DNA of 64,000 nucleotides from Streptomyces sp. WM4235 (GTDB taxonomy: Bacteria > Actinomycetota > Actinomycetes > Streptomycetales > Streptomycetaceae): the NCBI RefSeq assembly GCF_001279725.1, contig NZ_LGDE01000238.1:1-64000 (forward strand). The letters are read 5' to 3'. A model generated the notes under the pieces. It worked only from the letters and a program-made list of their open reading frames with translations, was not told the origin of the DNA and ran no database searches. This document shows positions 23,632 to 31,917 of the stretch, in pieces (positions within the stretch are counted from its first letter, which is position 1; every line of letters begins with the position of its first letter). The translations under genes and the position numbers were made by a program.

Positions 23632-24806
23632 ACGGACAGGACTACTACATACCGGCCGTCGCGATGGCGATCTCCCTCGTCTTCAAACTGCCGGCACTGC
23701 GGACCAACTGGCGTGACCCGCTGCTGCGCTCGGTCTGTTTCCTGCTGCTCCTGGCCGGATCCGTGTTCACCTTCGCCGCCCCGCCCACCATCGGGGCCGT
23801 CAACCGGTGGACGGGAATCACCAACTTCTCCGCCCCCTGGGTCTACTGCCTGATGACGGCGTTCAGCGCCTCCTGTCTCGTCCTCCTCCTCAACTGGAGG
23901 GGCGGACCCGCCGAGGACATCCGGCGCGCCTCCCGCCGGTGGATCACCGGCTACGCCCTCGTCATCGCCGTCATCATGATCCTCTTCGCCCTCGGCTCCA
24001 CCCCCGTGGAACGGCTGCGGGACTTCGACACCTACTACGCGAACACCCCGTGCATCGGGCCGATGATCGGCCTCTACCTGGTGGCGCACACCGTGGCGGC
24101 CATGACCATGGTGGCGATGTGCTGGCGCTGGTCCCTCCAGGTGAACGGCTGGCTGCGCAGCGGCCTGGTCGTCATCGTGTGCGGATACGCCTTCAGCCTC
24201 ACCTACGACGCCGCGAAGTTGTCCGCGGTCGTGGCCCGCTGGACCGGGCACGACCTGGACGACCTGAGCACCTACGTGGCCCCGCCGCTCGCCGCCGTGG
24301 GCGCGCTGATCAGCGCCATCGGCTTCGTGGTGCCGCTGCTCTGCCAGCGGATGTCGGACAGCCTGCACGCCTGGTCGACGTACCGCCGCCTGGGCACGCT
24401 CTGGCACGAGGTCCAGCGCACCGCGCCCGCCGGCGTCCCCGGCGTGCGGATGTCCTGGTGGTCCCCGGCCGAGATCCGGGTGATCCAGCGGGAGTCCGAC
24501 ATCCACGACGGTTTCCTGCGGCTCGGCCCGTGCTTCGACCGGCGGCACCGGGATCTCGCCTACGAACGGGCCCGCGCGGACGGCGAGGACGAGGTGACGG
24601 CGCGCGCCGTGGCCGACGCCGCGATGGTGGCGGCGGCCGTACGCGCCGACGTCGCCGACGCTGAGAGCGCCGGGGACGAGGGCGAACGGGTGCTGATCAC
24701 CGCCGAGGGAGCGCGCGACCTCGTACGGATCTCCCACGCGCTGCGGCACTCCCCCGTGGTGGCGGCGGTGCGCCGGCAGGCCGCCCTCGCCGGGACCGGC
24801 CCGTAG
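23628..24806 (+). CDS. Multi-pass membrane protein, MAB_1171c-like
   Basis: This 392-residue protein has about seven membrane helices in its first 250 residues (for example AVAMAISLVFKLPALRTNW, SVCFLLLLAGSVFTFAAP, ITGYALVIAVIMILFALG and GLVVIVCGYAFSLTYDA) and then a soluble cytosolic domain of about 140 residues with HDGFLRLGPCFDRRHRDLA. I know this architecture as the MAB_1171c family of putative transporters, usually found next to HTH and ImmA-like genes. The TTG start overlaps the preceding stop codon; ATG at 23664 is an alternative. It may be the sensor that feeds the upstream peptidase-regulator pair. Confidence 0.8.
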   Translation: MNGQDYYIPAVAMAISLVFKLPALRTNWRDPLLRSVCFLLLLAGSVFTFAAPPTIGAVNRWTGITNFSAPWVYCLMTAFSASCLVLLLNWRGGPAEDIRRASRRWITGYALVIAVIMILFALGSTPVERLRDFDTYYANTPCIGPMIGLYLVAHTVAAMTMVAMCWRWSLQVNGWLRSGLVVIVCGYAFSLTYDAAKLSAVVARWTGHDLDDLSTYVAPPLAAVGALISAIGFVVPLLCQRMSDSLHAWSTYRRLGTLWHEVQRTAPAGVPGVRMSWWSPAEIRVIQRESDIHDGFLRLGPCFDRRHRDLAYERARADGEDEVTARAVADAAMVAAAVRADVADAESAGDEGERVLITAEGARDLVRISHALRHSPVVAAVRRQAALAGTGP

Positions 24807-24837
24807 GCCCGTCCCGGCCGGAGCCCGGAGAGACGGT

Positions 24838-25614
24838 CTAGCGGGAAGCCGTCACCGAAAGGGCGGGGAAGAGGTCCTGGAAGGGCCCGGCCGAGTCGAT
24901 CCCGTCCCGGCCGTAGGGCGCGTCGAAGCTCCACACCATGAACAGCAGCATCACGATCAGCGCGCTGAACAGCCCCGCCAGCAGCAACTCCCGCCCGGAG
25001 CGGCGGATCTGGAGGGTGAAGATCAGCCCGACCGTGACTATCCCGCCGACCAGCAGACCGAACCACACCACGCCCGGCAGCGTGGACTCGTCGCTCTGCA
25101 GCCGCGAGTGGCGGGCGTCGTCGGCGGTCGCGATGTGGTCGAGCAGCGGCTGGTAGGCCTGTGCCTGGAGTTCGGTGGTCGGGCTCTGGTGGGTGACGTC
25201 GCCGCGCAGCGTGCCGAGCAGCCGCGCACCCTCGGCGGAGGCGGACTCACCCGAGGTCAGGAGCGGCCAGTCCACGGCGACGGTGTGGGCGACGTACGCG
25301 TTCACCTCGCCCCGGATCCGGTCGCGGACCGGGGCCGGGTAGACGTCGGCGCGCTGGGTCACCTCGTACAGCGACTGGGCCTCGCGGCGCACGCTGTCCT
25401 CGGCGGTGCCGCGCGCCTCCCAGACGCCCGCGATGGCCAGGCCCAGGACGATCGCGTAGACCACGCCGACCATCATCGTCATGTACTCGATGACGTCGGG
25501 GGTCTCGCTGGTGTCCTCGTCGGCGGCGACCCGGCGGTGCCGGATCGTGGTGATGGTGAGGACGAGGGCGCAGACGAGCGCCATGGCGATGGCCAGGACC
25601 AGCCATTCGGACAC
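24838..25614 (-). CDS. DUF4239 (bestrophin-like) membrane protein
   Basis: This 258-residue protein has two N-terminal helices (WLVLAIAMALVCALVLTITT and MMVGVVYAIVLGLAIAGVW), a periplasmic helical region with EAQSLYEVTQRADVYP, and two C-terminal helices (GVVWFGLLVGGIVTVGLIFT and LLLAGLFSALIVMLLFMVW). This is the layout of the DUF4239/bestrophin-like domain, which has been compared with anion channels but has no settled function. GTG with GGGAGA upstream is the start. It probably forms a small operon with the Pro-rich gene that precedes it on the same strand. Confidence 0.82.
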   Translation of the reverse strand: MSEWLVLAIAMALVCALVLTITTIRHRRVAADEDTSETPDVIEYMTMMVGVVYAIVLGLAIAGVWEARGTAEDSVRREAQSLYEVTQRADVYPAPVRDRIRGEVNAYVAHTVAVDWPLLTSGESASAEGARLLGTLRGDVTHQSPTTELQAQAYQPLLDHIATADDARHSRLQSDESTLPGVVWFGLLVGGIVTVGLIFTLQIRRSGRELLLAGLFSALIVMLLFMVWSFDAPYGRDGIDSAGPFQDLFPALSVTASR

Positions 25615-25670
25615 GAGGGATCTCCCGTTCGGAAGTTCGGTGGGGAAAGGACCGCGAGGCCGCCGGGCGG

Positions 25671-26303
25671 CTAGCCGCGGCCCTTGGAGCGGGGTCGCAG
25701 CGCGGCGGCGGCGAGCACCGCCGGGGTTCCGACGACGACCATGAGCATCATGGCGGACAGGCCGTCGGGGGCTCGGCGTTCGGACGCCGAGGGGTGGTAC
25801 GGGCGCATCCGGAAGGCGCTGGTGAACTCCGTGGCCGTCCTCGCCCGGGCCGGCGCGGGCGCGGCCGACGGCACGGGCTCGGCGGGCGAGGCGGCGGCCG
25901 GTGCCCCCGGCCGGGCCGGGGCGGCCGGGGGCCGGACGGGGAGTCCCGGTGCCGGGGCGGTGTGCGGGCCCTCGGGGGCCGCGGGGAGCCCCGGGGCCCG
26001 GCCCGGGTGGTGCGCGGTCGGCCCGGCGCCGGGCAGGGTCATCCGTACGGGCGGCCGGAGGACGGGTGGCACGACGGACGGTACGGACGGCGGCAGGACG
26101 ACGGCCGGCCCGCCGGCGGGTGGCCGGACGTGCAGGGACCCGCCCGGTACGCACACGTCCACCCGGGCGCCCCGCCCGTGGCCGTCCCCGGCCACGGCCA
26201 CGTGCCCGTGCAGCGGACAGAGGGCGCCCACCAGGCCCGCCCCGGCGACGTACTGCCATGCGGTCACCACGCGGCACGACCTCCTGATCCGTTCGTCAGT
26301 CAT
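25671..26303 (-). CDS. Proline-rich protein with C-terminal membrane segment
   Basis: This 210-residue protein is not a known family to me. It opens with MTDERIRRSCRVVTAWQYVAG and a short cysteine-containing segment (VGALCPLHGH), followed by a strongly Pro/Ala-rich linker of about 100 residues. It ends with a single hydrophobic helix (LSAMMLMVVVGTPAVLAAAAL) and a basic tail RPRSKGRG. The topology suggests a single-pass protein with a long extended stalk. It lies 56 bp upstream of the DUF4239-like gene. Codon bias supports coding, but low complexity reduces certainty. Confidence 0.6.
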   Translation of the reverse strand: MTDERIRRSCRVVTAWQYVAGAGLVGALCPLHGHVAVAGDGHGRGARVDVCVPGGSLHVRPPAGGPAVVLPPSVPSVVPPVLRPPVRMTLPGAGPTAHHPGRAPGLPAAPEGPHTAPAPGLPVRPPAAPARPGAPAAASPAEPVPSAAPAPARARTATEFTSAFRMRPYHPSASERRAPDGLSAMMLMVVVGTPAVLAAAALRPRSKGRG

Positions 26304-26560
26304 GACCGGCGGCAGCGCGGGTCACGGCTGAAGAAACGATCACGGCGCGGCTTCGACACGCGCCATACAGGTCAAGATCTTGTACGAAGGGTCACCTCGG
26401 GCTTCGGCCGGCCCGCCCCCACCGGCCCGGCTCGTCCCGTCACGGCGTCCACACCGGCGTGGACCGGTGATCGGCGGGCCGATTCCGGCAGCTCAGCGGG
26501 GCGGTGCGGGTGTCGGGCTCGGCCGTGTGAAAGGTCTCGGGGACCGGAGGCGCGGTCACA

Positions 26561-26566
26561 TAGGCT
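26561..26566 (+). promoter_or_regulatory. -10 box for a leaderless histidine-kinase transcript
   Basis: TAGGCT is followed by 6 nt and then the ATG. No ribosome binding site is seen. Confidence 0.45.
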
Positions 26567-26572
26567 GCCTGT

Positions 26573-27883
26573 ATGTCCGCTTCCGCCGCCCTCCCGGAGC
26601 CACCCCGCGAACCGCCCGTCGCCGTGTGGAGTGTGCTGCGGCGGCCGGGCCGGTTCCTCACCTCCTGGTGGCCCTGGCGCTGTTGGGGATACCTCGGTAC
26701 CGGATCCGTTCTGGGCTACGCCGTGTTGCTCGCCCTGCTCGGGCTGGTCGGCCTGGGACTGCTGCTCGCCGTCGTCGGCGTCGGGCTGCCGCTGCTGATC
26801 GCGGCCGCGACGCTGGGCGTGCCGCTCGGGCGGCTGGAGCGGCGGCGGCTGCGGTTCGTGGAACCGGCGCCGGTCGCCGACCCGCACGCCTCGCTCGCCG
26901 GGGCCCGGATGTCCGCCCGGCTGCGCACCCGGCTGCGGGAACGGTCCACCTGGCGGGAGTTGGGGTACGCCGTCCTGCTCGGGCCCGTCTTCGGGGCGGC
27001 CGGCTTCGGGGTGCTCACGCTGCTCGCGTTCTCCCTGGTCCTCGTCGCGACCCCGGTGTTCGTGTGGGCCGTCGCCCCGGACCAGGTCATGCTGATCCCC
27101 GGCCGGGTGGTGTCCGGCCCGCTGGAGGCCTTCTGCGGCACCGCCGTCGGTCTGTTCGCACTGGCCGTGACCGGGTACGCCGGGGCGCTGCTCGCGGGGG
27201 CTCAGGTGAAGACCGTACGGCTGCTCCTCGGCCCGCGCGAGGAGGACGCCCGGGTGTGGGAACTGACCCGCTCACGGGTCCGTCTCGTCGATGCCTTCGA
27301 GGCCGAACGGCGGCGCATCGAAAGGGACTTGCACGACGGGGCACAGCAGCAGCTGGTGGCCCTGAGCATGACGCTGGGGCTCGCCGAGATGGAGCTGCGC
27401 GAGGTCCCGGGGGCGGTCGACGCCGCCGCGCTCGTGGCCCGGGGGCGGGGCGAGGCACGGCTGGCCCTGGAGCAACTGCGCGACCTCGTCAGGGGAATCC
27501 ACCCTCAGGTGCTCACCGATCACGGTCTCGCGGCCGCCGTCGCCGAGGTCGCGCAGCGCCACCCGGCGGCGGTGACGGTGGACCTGGACCTGCCCCGGCT
27601 GCCCGACTCCGTCGAGATCACCGCGTACTTCACGGTCACCGAGGCCCTGGCGAACGCGGCCAAGCACAGCGGGGCCGCGCACATCGGCATCGCCGGTAGG
27701 GTCGAGACGGGCCGACTCACTCTCACCATCACCGACGACGGCCGCGGCGGGGCCGACCCCGGCGCGGGAGCGGGTCTGGCGGGTCTCGCGGACAGGGTGG
27801 CGATGTTGCAGGGCAGGCTGGTGGTGTCCAGTCCGGTGGGCGGACCGACCGAACTCCGGGTGGAGGTGCCGTGCTCCGGCTGA
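26573..27883 (+). CDS. Two-component sensor histidine kinase (NarL-type partner)
   Basis: This 436-residue kinase has an N-terminal sensor with two pairs of membrane helices (YAVLLALLGLVGLGLLLAVV near residue 45; YAVLLGPVFGAAGFGVLTLL near 130; a further hydrophobic stretch near 190), the type that senses membrane or envelope state. The HisKA_3 box ERRRIERDLHDGAQQQLVAL carries the phospho-accepting His. The ATPase has ALANAAKHSGA (N box) and DDGRGGA (G box). It overlaps the response-regulator gene by 13 nt. The stimulus is unknown. Confidence 0.92.
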   Translation: MSASAALPEPPREPPVAVWSVLRRPGRFLTSWWPWRCWGYLGTGSVLGYAVLLALLGLVGLGLLLAVVGVGLPLLIAAATLGVPLGRLERRRLRFVEPAPVADPHASLAGARMSARLRTRLRERSTWRELGYAVLLGPVFGAAGFGVLTLLAFSLVLVATPVFVWAVAPDQVMLIPGRVVSGPLEAFCGTAVGLFALAVTGYAGALLAGAQVKTVRLLLGPREEDARVWELTRSRVRLVDAFEAERRRIERDLHDGAQQQLVALSMTLGLAEMELREVPGAVDAAALVARGRGEARLALEQLRDLVRGIHPQVLTDHGLAAAVAEVAQRHPAAVTVDLDLPRLPDSVEITAYFTVTEALANAAKHSGAAHIGIAGRVETGRLTLTITDDGRGGADPGAGAGLAGLADRVAMLQGRLVVSSPVGGPTELRVEVPCSG

Positions 27884-28539
27884 TCCTCGCGGAGGACTCC
27901 GTGCTCCTGCGGGCCGGGCTCACCGAGTTGTTGACCCGCGGCGGCCATCACGTGATCGCCGCCGTCGGCGACGCCGATCAGCTGGTGCGGGCCGTGGAGG
28001 CGGAGCGACCCGACGTGGTCGTCACGGACGTGCGGATGCCCCCCGACTTCCGCGACGAGGGGCTGCGGGCGGCACTCGAACTGCGCGCCCGGGACGCCTC
28101 GTTGCCGGTTCTGGTGCTGTCCCAGTACGTGGCGACCGCGTACGCGACCCGGCTCCTCACCGCCGGCGGGCGCGAGCGGGGCGCCGGCGGCCTGGGCTAC
28201 CTGCTCAAGGACCGGGTCGGCGAGGTGGCCGAGTTCCTCGACGCGCTCGAACGGGTGGCCGGCGGGCAGACCGTCATCGACCCCGAGGTGGTGCGCGTCC
28301 TGCTGAGCGCCCGGACGGCGGACCTGCCGCTGTCGCGGCTCACCCCGCGCGAACGCGAGGTCCTGGCCCTGATGGCGGAAGGGCTCAACAACCAGGCCCT
28401 GGCGGCCCGTCTGTTCGTGACCGAGGCGGCCGTCGTCAAGCACGCGAGCAGCATCTTCATGAAGCTGGACCTGGACCCGACGGAGGGGAACCGTCGCGTC
28501 CTGGCCGTACTGGCCCACCTGCGGGGCGTACAGGCCTGA
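27871..28539 (+). CDS. NarL/FixJ-family response regulator
   Basis: This 222-residue regulator pairs with the overlapping kinase gene. The receiver domain has acidic EDS near the start, the phosphorylated Asp in VVVTDVRMPPDF, and the conserved Lys in YLLKDRVG. The C-terminal LuxR-type HTH is LTPREREVLALMAEGLNNQA followed by VKHASSIFMKLDL. It starts at GTG inside the kinase frame, showing translational coupling. Its 3' end overlaps the convergent glycosyltransferase gene by 83 nt, an unusually long antisense overlap. Confidence 0.94.
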   Translation: MLRLILAEDSVLLRAGLTELLTRGGHHVIAAVGDADQLVRAVEAERPDVVVTDVRMPPDFRDEGLRAALELRARDASLPVLVLSQYVATAYATRLLTAGGRERGAGGLGYLLKDRVGEVAEFLDALERVAGGQTVIDPEVVRVLLSARTADLPLSRLTPREREVLALMAEGLNNQALAARLFVTEAAVVKHASSIFMKLDLDPTEGNRRVLAVLAHLRGVQA

Positions 28540-29767
28540 CCGCGCCCGGCGCCCCTCCGCCCGGGGACCCGCCCGTACGGGTCGGGGGCGGCGCGCCCGG
28601 ACCGGTCCCCGCCGGCCGCTCGGAGCCCGCGACGACGAGGGAGCGGGACGGGAGGGACATCGAGCGGGCCCACAGGGAGAGCACCAAAGGCAGCGCCAGG
28701 TACCCGAAGCGGCCCGCCGGGGCCAAGAGGAAGGCCAGGGTGAGACCGATCGCGAGGCGGTCGGCGGCGGCCCGCAGCGTCCGGGGCGGACGCGACACCA
28801 GGGACGCGGCCACGCCGAGAGCGCCCACCACGAGCAGACCCGTCGTCAGGTACCAGCCCCACGGCCCGAGTTCCGCCAGCAGATGCCCCGGCAGAGGGCT
28901 GCTCGCCGGGGTCGGCACCTCGGCCCGGCCCGTGGGGAAGGCGAACACCTGCCCCCACATCTGCGCCGGCTGGAGCAGCGCGCTCGGCAGCACCAGCGCG
29001 GCCGTCCCCGAGACCGCCACGAGGGCGCAGCGCACCGCGGCCCGCCTGCCCCGAGCGGCCGCGAGGACGGCGACCGCCACCGCCACCGCGGGCAGCGCCG
29101 TCCACTTCAGCGCGCACGCCCCGGCGAGGGCCGCTCCGGCGAGCGCGGGCCGGCCGGCCACGGCAGCCGCCAGGGCCAGGCAGCACAGCCCGGTCAGCGG
29201 CAGGTCGACGCCGCTCACGACCAGCGGCAGCGCCAGGACAGGCGAGGCCACCAGGACGGGCAGCAGGCCCCCCGGCTCCGCGCCCACGACCCGGCGCCCC
29301 GCCCACAAGGCGGCGAACAGGGCCGCCGCACACCACAGTCGGGCGTCGCCCGGCGGGCCGGGCAGCACGCCGGGGATGCCGAAGGCCGCCATCCCCGGCA
29401 GGTACGGGGTGTAGTCCTCGACCCGCGCCGGGCGGTCGATGTAGATCCGCCCGGAGTCCAGGAGGAGGCGCCCGGACCGCTCGATGACCGCCACCTCGCT
29501 CTGCCCCTGCCCGGTCAGCACCAGCCACAGCAGCGGGACGGCCACGGCGCCCGTCAGGGCCACCGCGACGGCCGCCCCCGGCCGGCGGGCGGTGAGGCAG
29601 GCCGCTCCGAGGTAGCCGAGGGCCGCGCACCAGCCCCAGAGCCGATGCGGGGCGAGGGTGGAGAACAGCGGGAAGCACAGGGCCCACGCGGCCGCGAGCA
29701 GCCACAGTGCGGTCATTCGGCGCGCGGTCCACCAGGAGCCGGGGGAAGGGGTCGGGGAAGGGGTCAT
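28457..29767 (-). CDS. GT87-like polyprenol-phosphate-dependent glycosyltransferase, membrane
   Basis: This 436-residue protein has about ten membrane helices and a loop after the first helices with SGRIYIDRPARVEDYTPYLP, in which Asp and Tyr residues occupy the place of the catalytic acidic loop of GT-C enzymes. Actinobacterial GT87 (DUF2029) members are mannosyl- or arabinosyltransferases that use polyprenyl-phosphate sugars outside the membrane. The last 55 residues are a Pro/Gly-rich tail whose DNA is also the 3' end of the response-regulator gene. ATG 29767 was chosen over an upstream ATG because the helix pattern starts there; the ribosome binding site is weak. Confidence 0.8.
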   Translation of the reverse strand: MTPSPTPSPGSWWTARRMTALWLLAAAWALCFPLFSTLAPHRLWGWCAALGYLGAACLTARRPGAAVAVALTGAVAVPLLWLVLTGQGQSEVAVIERSGRLLLDSGRIYIDRPARVEDYTPYLPGMAAFGIPGVLPGPPGDARLWCAAALFAALWAGRRVVGAEPGGLLPVLVASPVLALPLVVSGVDLPLTGLCCLALAAAVAGRPALAGAALAGACALKWTALPAVAVAVAVLAAARGRRAAVRCALVAVSGTAALVLPSALLQPAQMWGQVFAFPTGRAEVPTPASSPLPGHLLAELGPWGWYLTTGLLVVGALGVAASLVSRPPRTLRAAADRLAIGLTLAFLLAPAGRFGYLALPLVLSLWARSMSLPSRSLVVAGSERPAGTGPGAPPPTRTGGSPGGGAPGAVRPVRPAGGPVRPGRDGSPPSGPGPAS

Positions 29768-29864
29768 GGGTCCATTGCAGCCGTGCTCCCCCGGCGGGGT
29801 CTGCACGCCCAAGTGGACACTTCGGGGTGGGGTTTCCCCTACTCCCGGTCCGCGCCGGACACGG

Positions 29865-29900
29865 GTGAGGGGCGCGACCCGTACGGGTCGCGCCCCTCAC
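29865..29900 (-). terminator. metG terminator, perfect 36-nt palindrome
   Basis: A perfect self-complementary sequence has arms GTGAGGGGCGCGACCCGT and ACGGGTCGCGCCCCTCAC. It starts 18 nt downstream of the metG stop codon on the minus strand. Being symmetric, it could stop transcription in both directions. Confidence 0.75.
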
Positions 29901-29918
29901 TCGGTGAAGCGGTGGGCC

Positions 29919-31634
29919 TCAGGCCTCCGGAGAGCCGCCGAAGCGCTCCCGGTACGAATCCAGGTCCTCTTCGGTGATCTTCGCGAAGAGCACCGGCGGC
30001 ACGGTGAACGGCGTGCCGGCCGGAACCGCGTCCAGCGACCTGGCCTGCTCCGGGGTCACCCACGTCGCCGTGTCCTCGGCGAGCGTGAACGCGGAGCGCA
30101 TGGCGCGCGCCGAGGACGGGATGAACGGCTCGGAGACCACCGAGTAGAGGTGGATGAGGTTCATCGCGGTCCGCAGGGTGAGCGCCGCACCCTCGGGGTC
30201 GGTCTTGATCTCCAGCCAGGGGGCCTTCTCCTCCAGGTAGGAGTTTCCGGCCGACCACAGGGCACGCAGCGCCGCCGCCGCCTTGCGGTACTGGAGGGTC
30301 TCCATGTGGCCCTCGTACTCGGCGAGCAGCTCGGCGATCTGCCCGCCCAGCTTCGCCTCGGCCTCGCCGGCCGCGTTGCCCGCGGGGACGTCGTCGCCGA
30401 AGCGCTTGCGCGAGAAGGACAACACGCGGTTGACGAAGTTGCCGAGGGTGTCGGCGAGGTCCTTGTTGACCGTGGCGGTGAAGTGCTCCCACGTGAAGGA
30501 CGAGTCGTCCGACTCGGGGGCGTTGGCGATGAGGAAGTAGCGCCAGTAGTCGGCCGGGAGGATCTCCAGCGCGTGGTCGGTGAAGACGCCGCGCTTCTGC
30601 GAGGTGGAGAACTTGCCGCCGTAGTACGTCAGCCAGTTGAAGGCCTTGACGTAGTCGACCTTCTTCCACGGCTCGCGGGTGCCGAGTTCGGTGGCCGGGA
30701 ACATCACCGTGTGGAACGGGACGTTGTCCTTGGCCATGAACTGGGTGTACCGGACGTCCTCGGCCTCGTACCACCACGCCTTGTAGTCGCGGTTCGCCGG
30801 GTCGGCGTCCGCCCACTCCTTGGTGGAGGCGATGTACTCGATCGGCGCGTCGAACCAGACGTAGAAGACCTTGCCCTCGGCGGCCAGCTCGGGCCAGGTG
30901 TCGGCGGGGACGGGAACGCCCCAGTCGAGGTCACGGGTGATGGCGCGGTCGTGCAGGCCCTCGGTCAGCCACTTGCGGGCGATCGAGGAGGCCAGCTGCG
31001 GCCACTCCTCCTCGTGCTCCGCCACCCAGGCCTCGACCTCGACCTGGAGCTTGGACTGGAGGAGGAAGAGGTGCTTGGTCTCGCGGACCTCCAGCTCGGT
31101 GGAGCCGGAGATCGCGGAGCGGGGCTCGATCAGGTCCGTGGGGTCCAGGACGCGGGTGCAGTTCTCGCACTGGTCGCCGCGGGCCTTGTCGTAGCCGCAG
31201 TGGGGGCAGGTGCCCTCGACGTAGCGGTCCGGCAGGAAGCGGCCGTCGACCGGCGAGTACACCTGCCGGATCGCCCGCTCCTCGATGAAGCCGTTCTCCT
31301 GGAGCCGCCGCGCGAAGTGCTGGGTGATCTCGGCGTTCTGCCGCGAGGAGCTGCGGCCGAAGTAGTCGAAGGACAGCTCGAAGCCGTCGTAGACCGCCTT
31401 CTGGGCGTCGTGCGCCTGCGCACAGAACTCGGAGACCGAGAGACCGGCCGCCTTGGCGGCGAGTTCGGCGGGGGTGCCGTGCTCGTCGGTGGCGCAGATG
31501 TAGAGGACGTCGTGGCCGCGCTGGCGGAGGTACCGGGAGTACACATCCGCCGGAAGCATCGACCCGACCATGTTGCCCAGGTGCTTGATCCCGTTGATGT
31601 AGGGAAGCGCGCTGGTGATCAGGTGTCGAGCCAT
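29919..31634 (-). CDS. metG: Methionyl-tRNA synthetase
   Basis: This 571-residue class I synthetase charges initiator and elongator tRNA-Met. The HIGH-type site is [12 protein letters not shown] near residue 10. The zinc-binding loop is [17 protein letters not shown] near residue 140. The KMSKS site appears as [11 protein letters not shown], the variant seen in actinobacterial enzymes. WFDAPIEYI and [11 protein letters not shown] are other conserved blocks. It ends shortly after the anticodon-binding helices and lacks the C-terminal tRNA-binding domain of E. coli MetG. The ATG of [11 protein letters not shown] has GGAG 9 nt upstream. No T-box or other leader structure was seen. Confidence 0.96.
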   Translation of the reverse strand: MARHLITSALPYINGIKHLGNMVGSMLPADVYSRYLRQRGHDVLYICATDEHGTPAELAAKAAGLSVSEFCAQAHDAQKAVYDGFELSFDYFGRSSSRQNAEITQHFARRLQENGFIEERAIRQVYSPVDGRFLPDRYVEGTCPHCGYDKARGDQCENCTRVLDPTDLIEPRSAISGSTELEVRETKHLFLLQSKLQVEVEAWVAEHEEEWPQLASSIARKWLTEGLHDRAITRDLDWGVPVPADTWPELAAEGKVFYVWFDAPIEYIASTKEWADADPANRDYKAWWYEAEDVRYTQFMAKDNVPFHTVMFPATELGTREPWKKVDYVKAFNWLTYYGGKFSTSQKRGVFTDHALEILPADYWRYFLIANAPESDDSSFTWEHFTATVNKDLADTLGNFVNRVLSFSRKRFGDDVPAGNAAGEAEAKLGGQIAELLAEYEGHMETLQYRKAAAALRALWSAGNSYLEEKAPWLEIKTDPEGAALTLRTAMNLIHLYSVVSEPFIPSSARAMRSAFTLAEDTATWVTPEQARSLDAVPAGTPFTVPPVLFAKITEEDLDSYRERFGGSPEA

Positions 31635-31917
31635 CCTCGGATGCTCCATTCGTTTCATTTGTACGGATTTACGCGTGACGACCCGCGGTGACGGATCGTG
31701 ATGCTGTTCATCGTATCGAACCGCCCAGAGGCGCCGTCCCGCATTCTTCACGGGTGGACCGAACACAAAAGCGAGGACAGTGACCTCTGCGTCACGGCCC
31801 TCGCGATGGGGCCATGCTACAGCCGGGGGGCCGGGGCCCCGACCGGTGGCCGCGGGGTGGACGGCCGCGCCGAACGGGTCCCGCCCCCGGTCCGGCCCGG
31901 GCCCGCGGTCCCGGCGT

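Noticed and set aside
26373..26382. CAAGATCTTG palindrome upstream of the histidine kinase gene
   Set aside because: It is a 10-bp palindrome without flanking symmetry and about 190 bp from the predicted start; it could occur by chance.
31635..31917. Possible T-box or other riboswitch upstream of metG
   Set aside because: No T-box sequence, specifier loop or terminator/antiterminator pair could be recognised.
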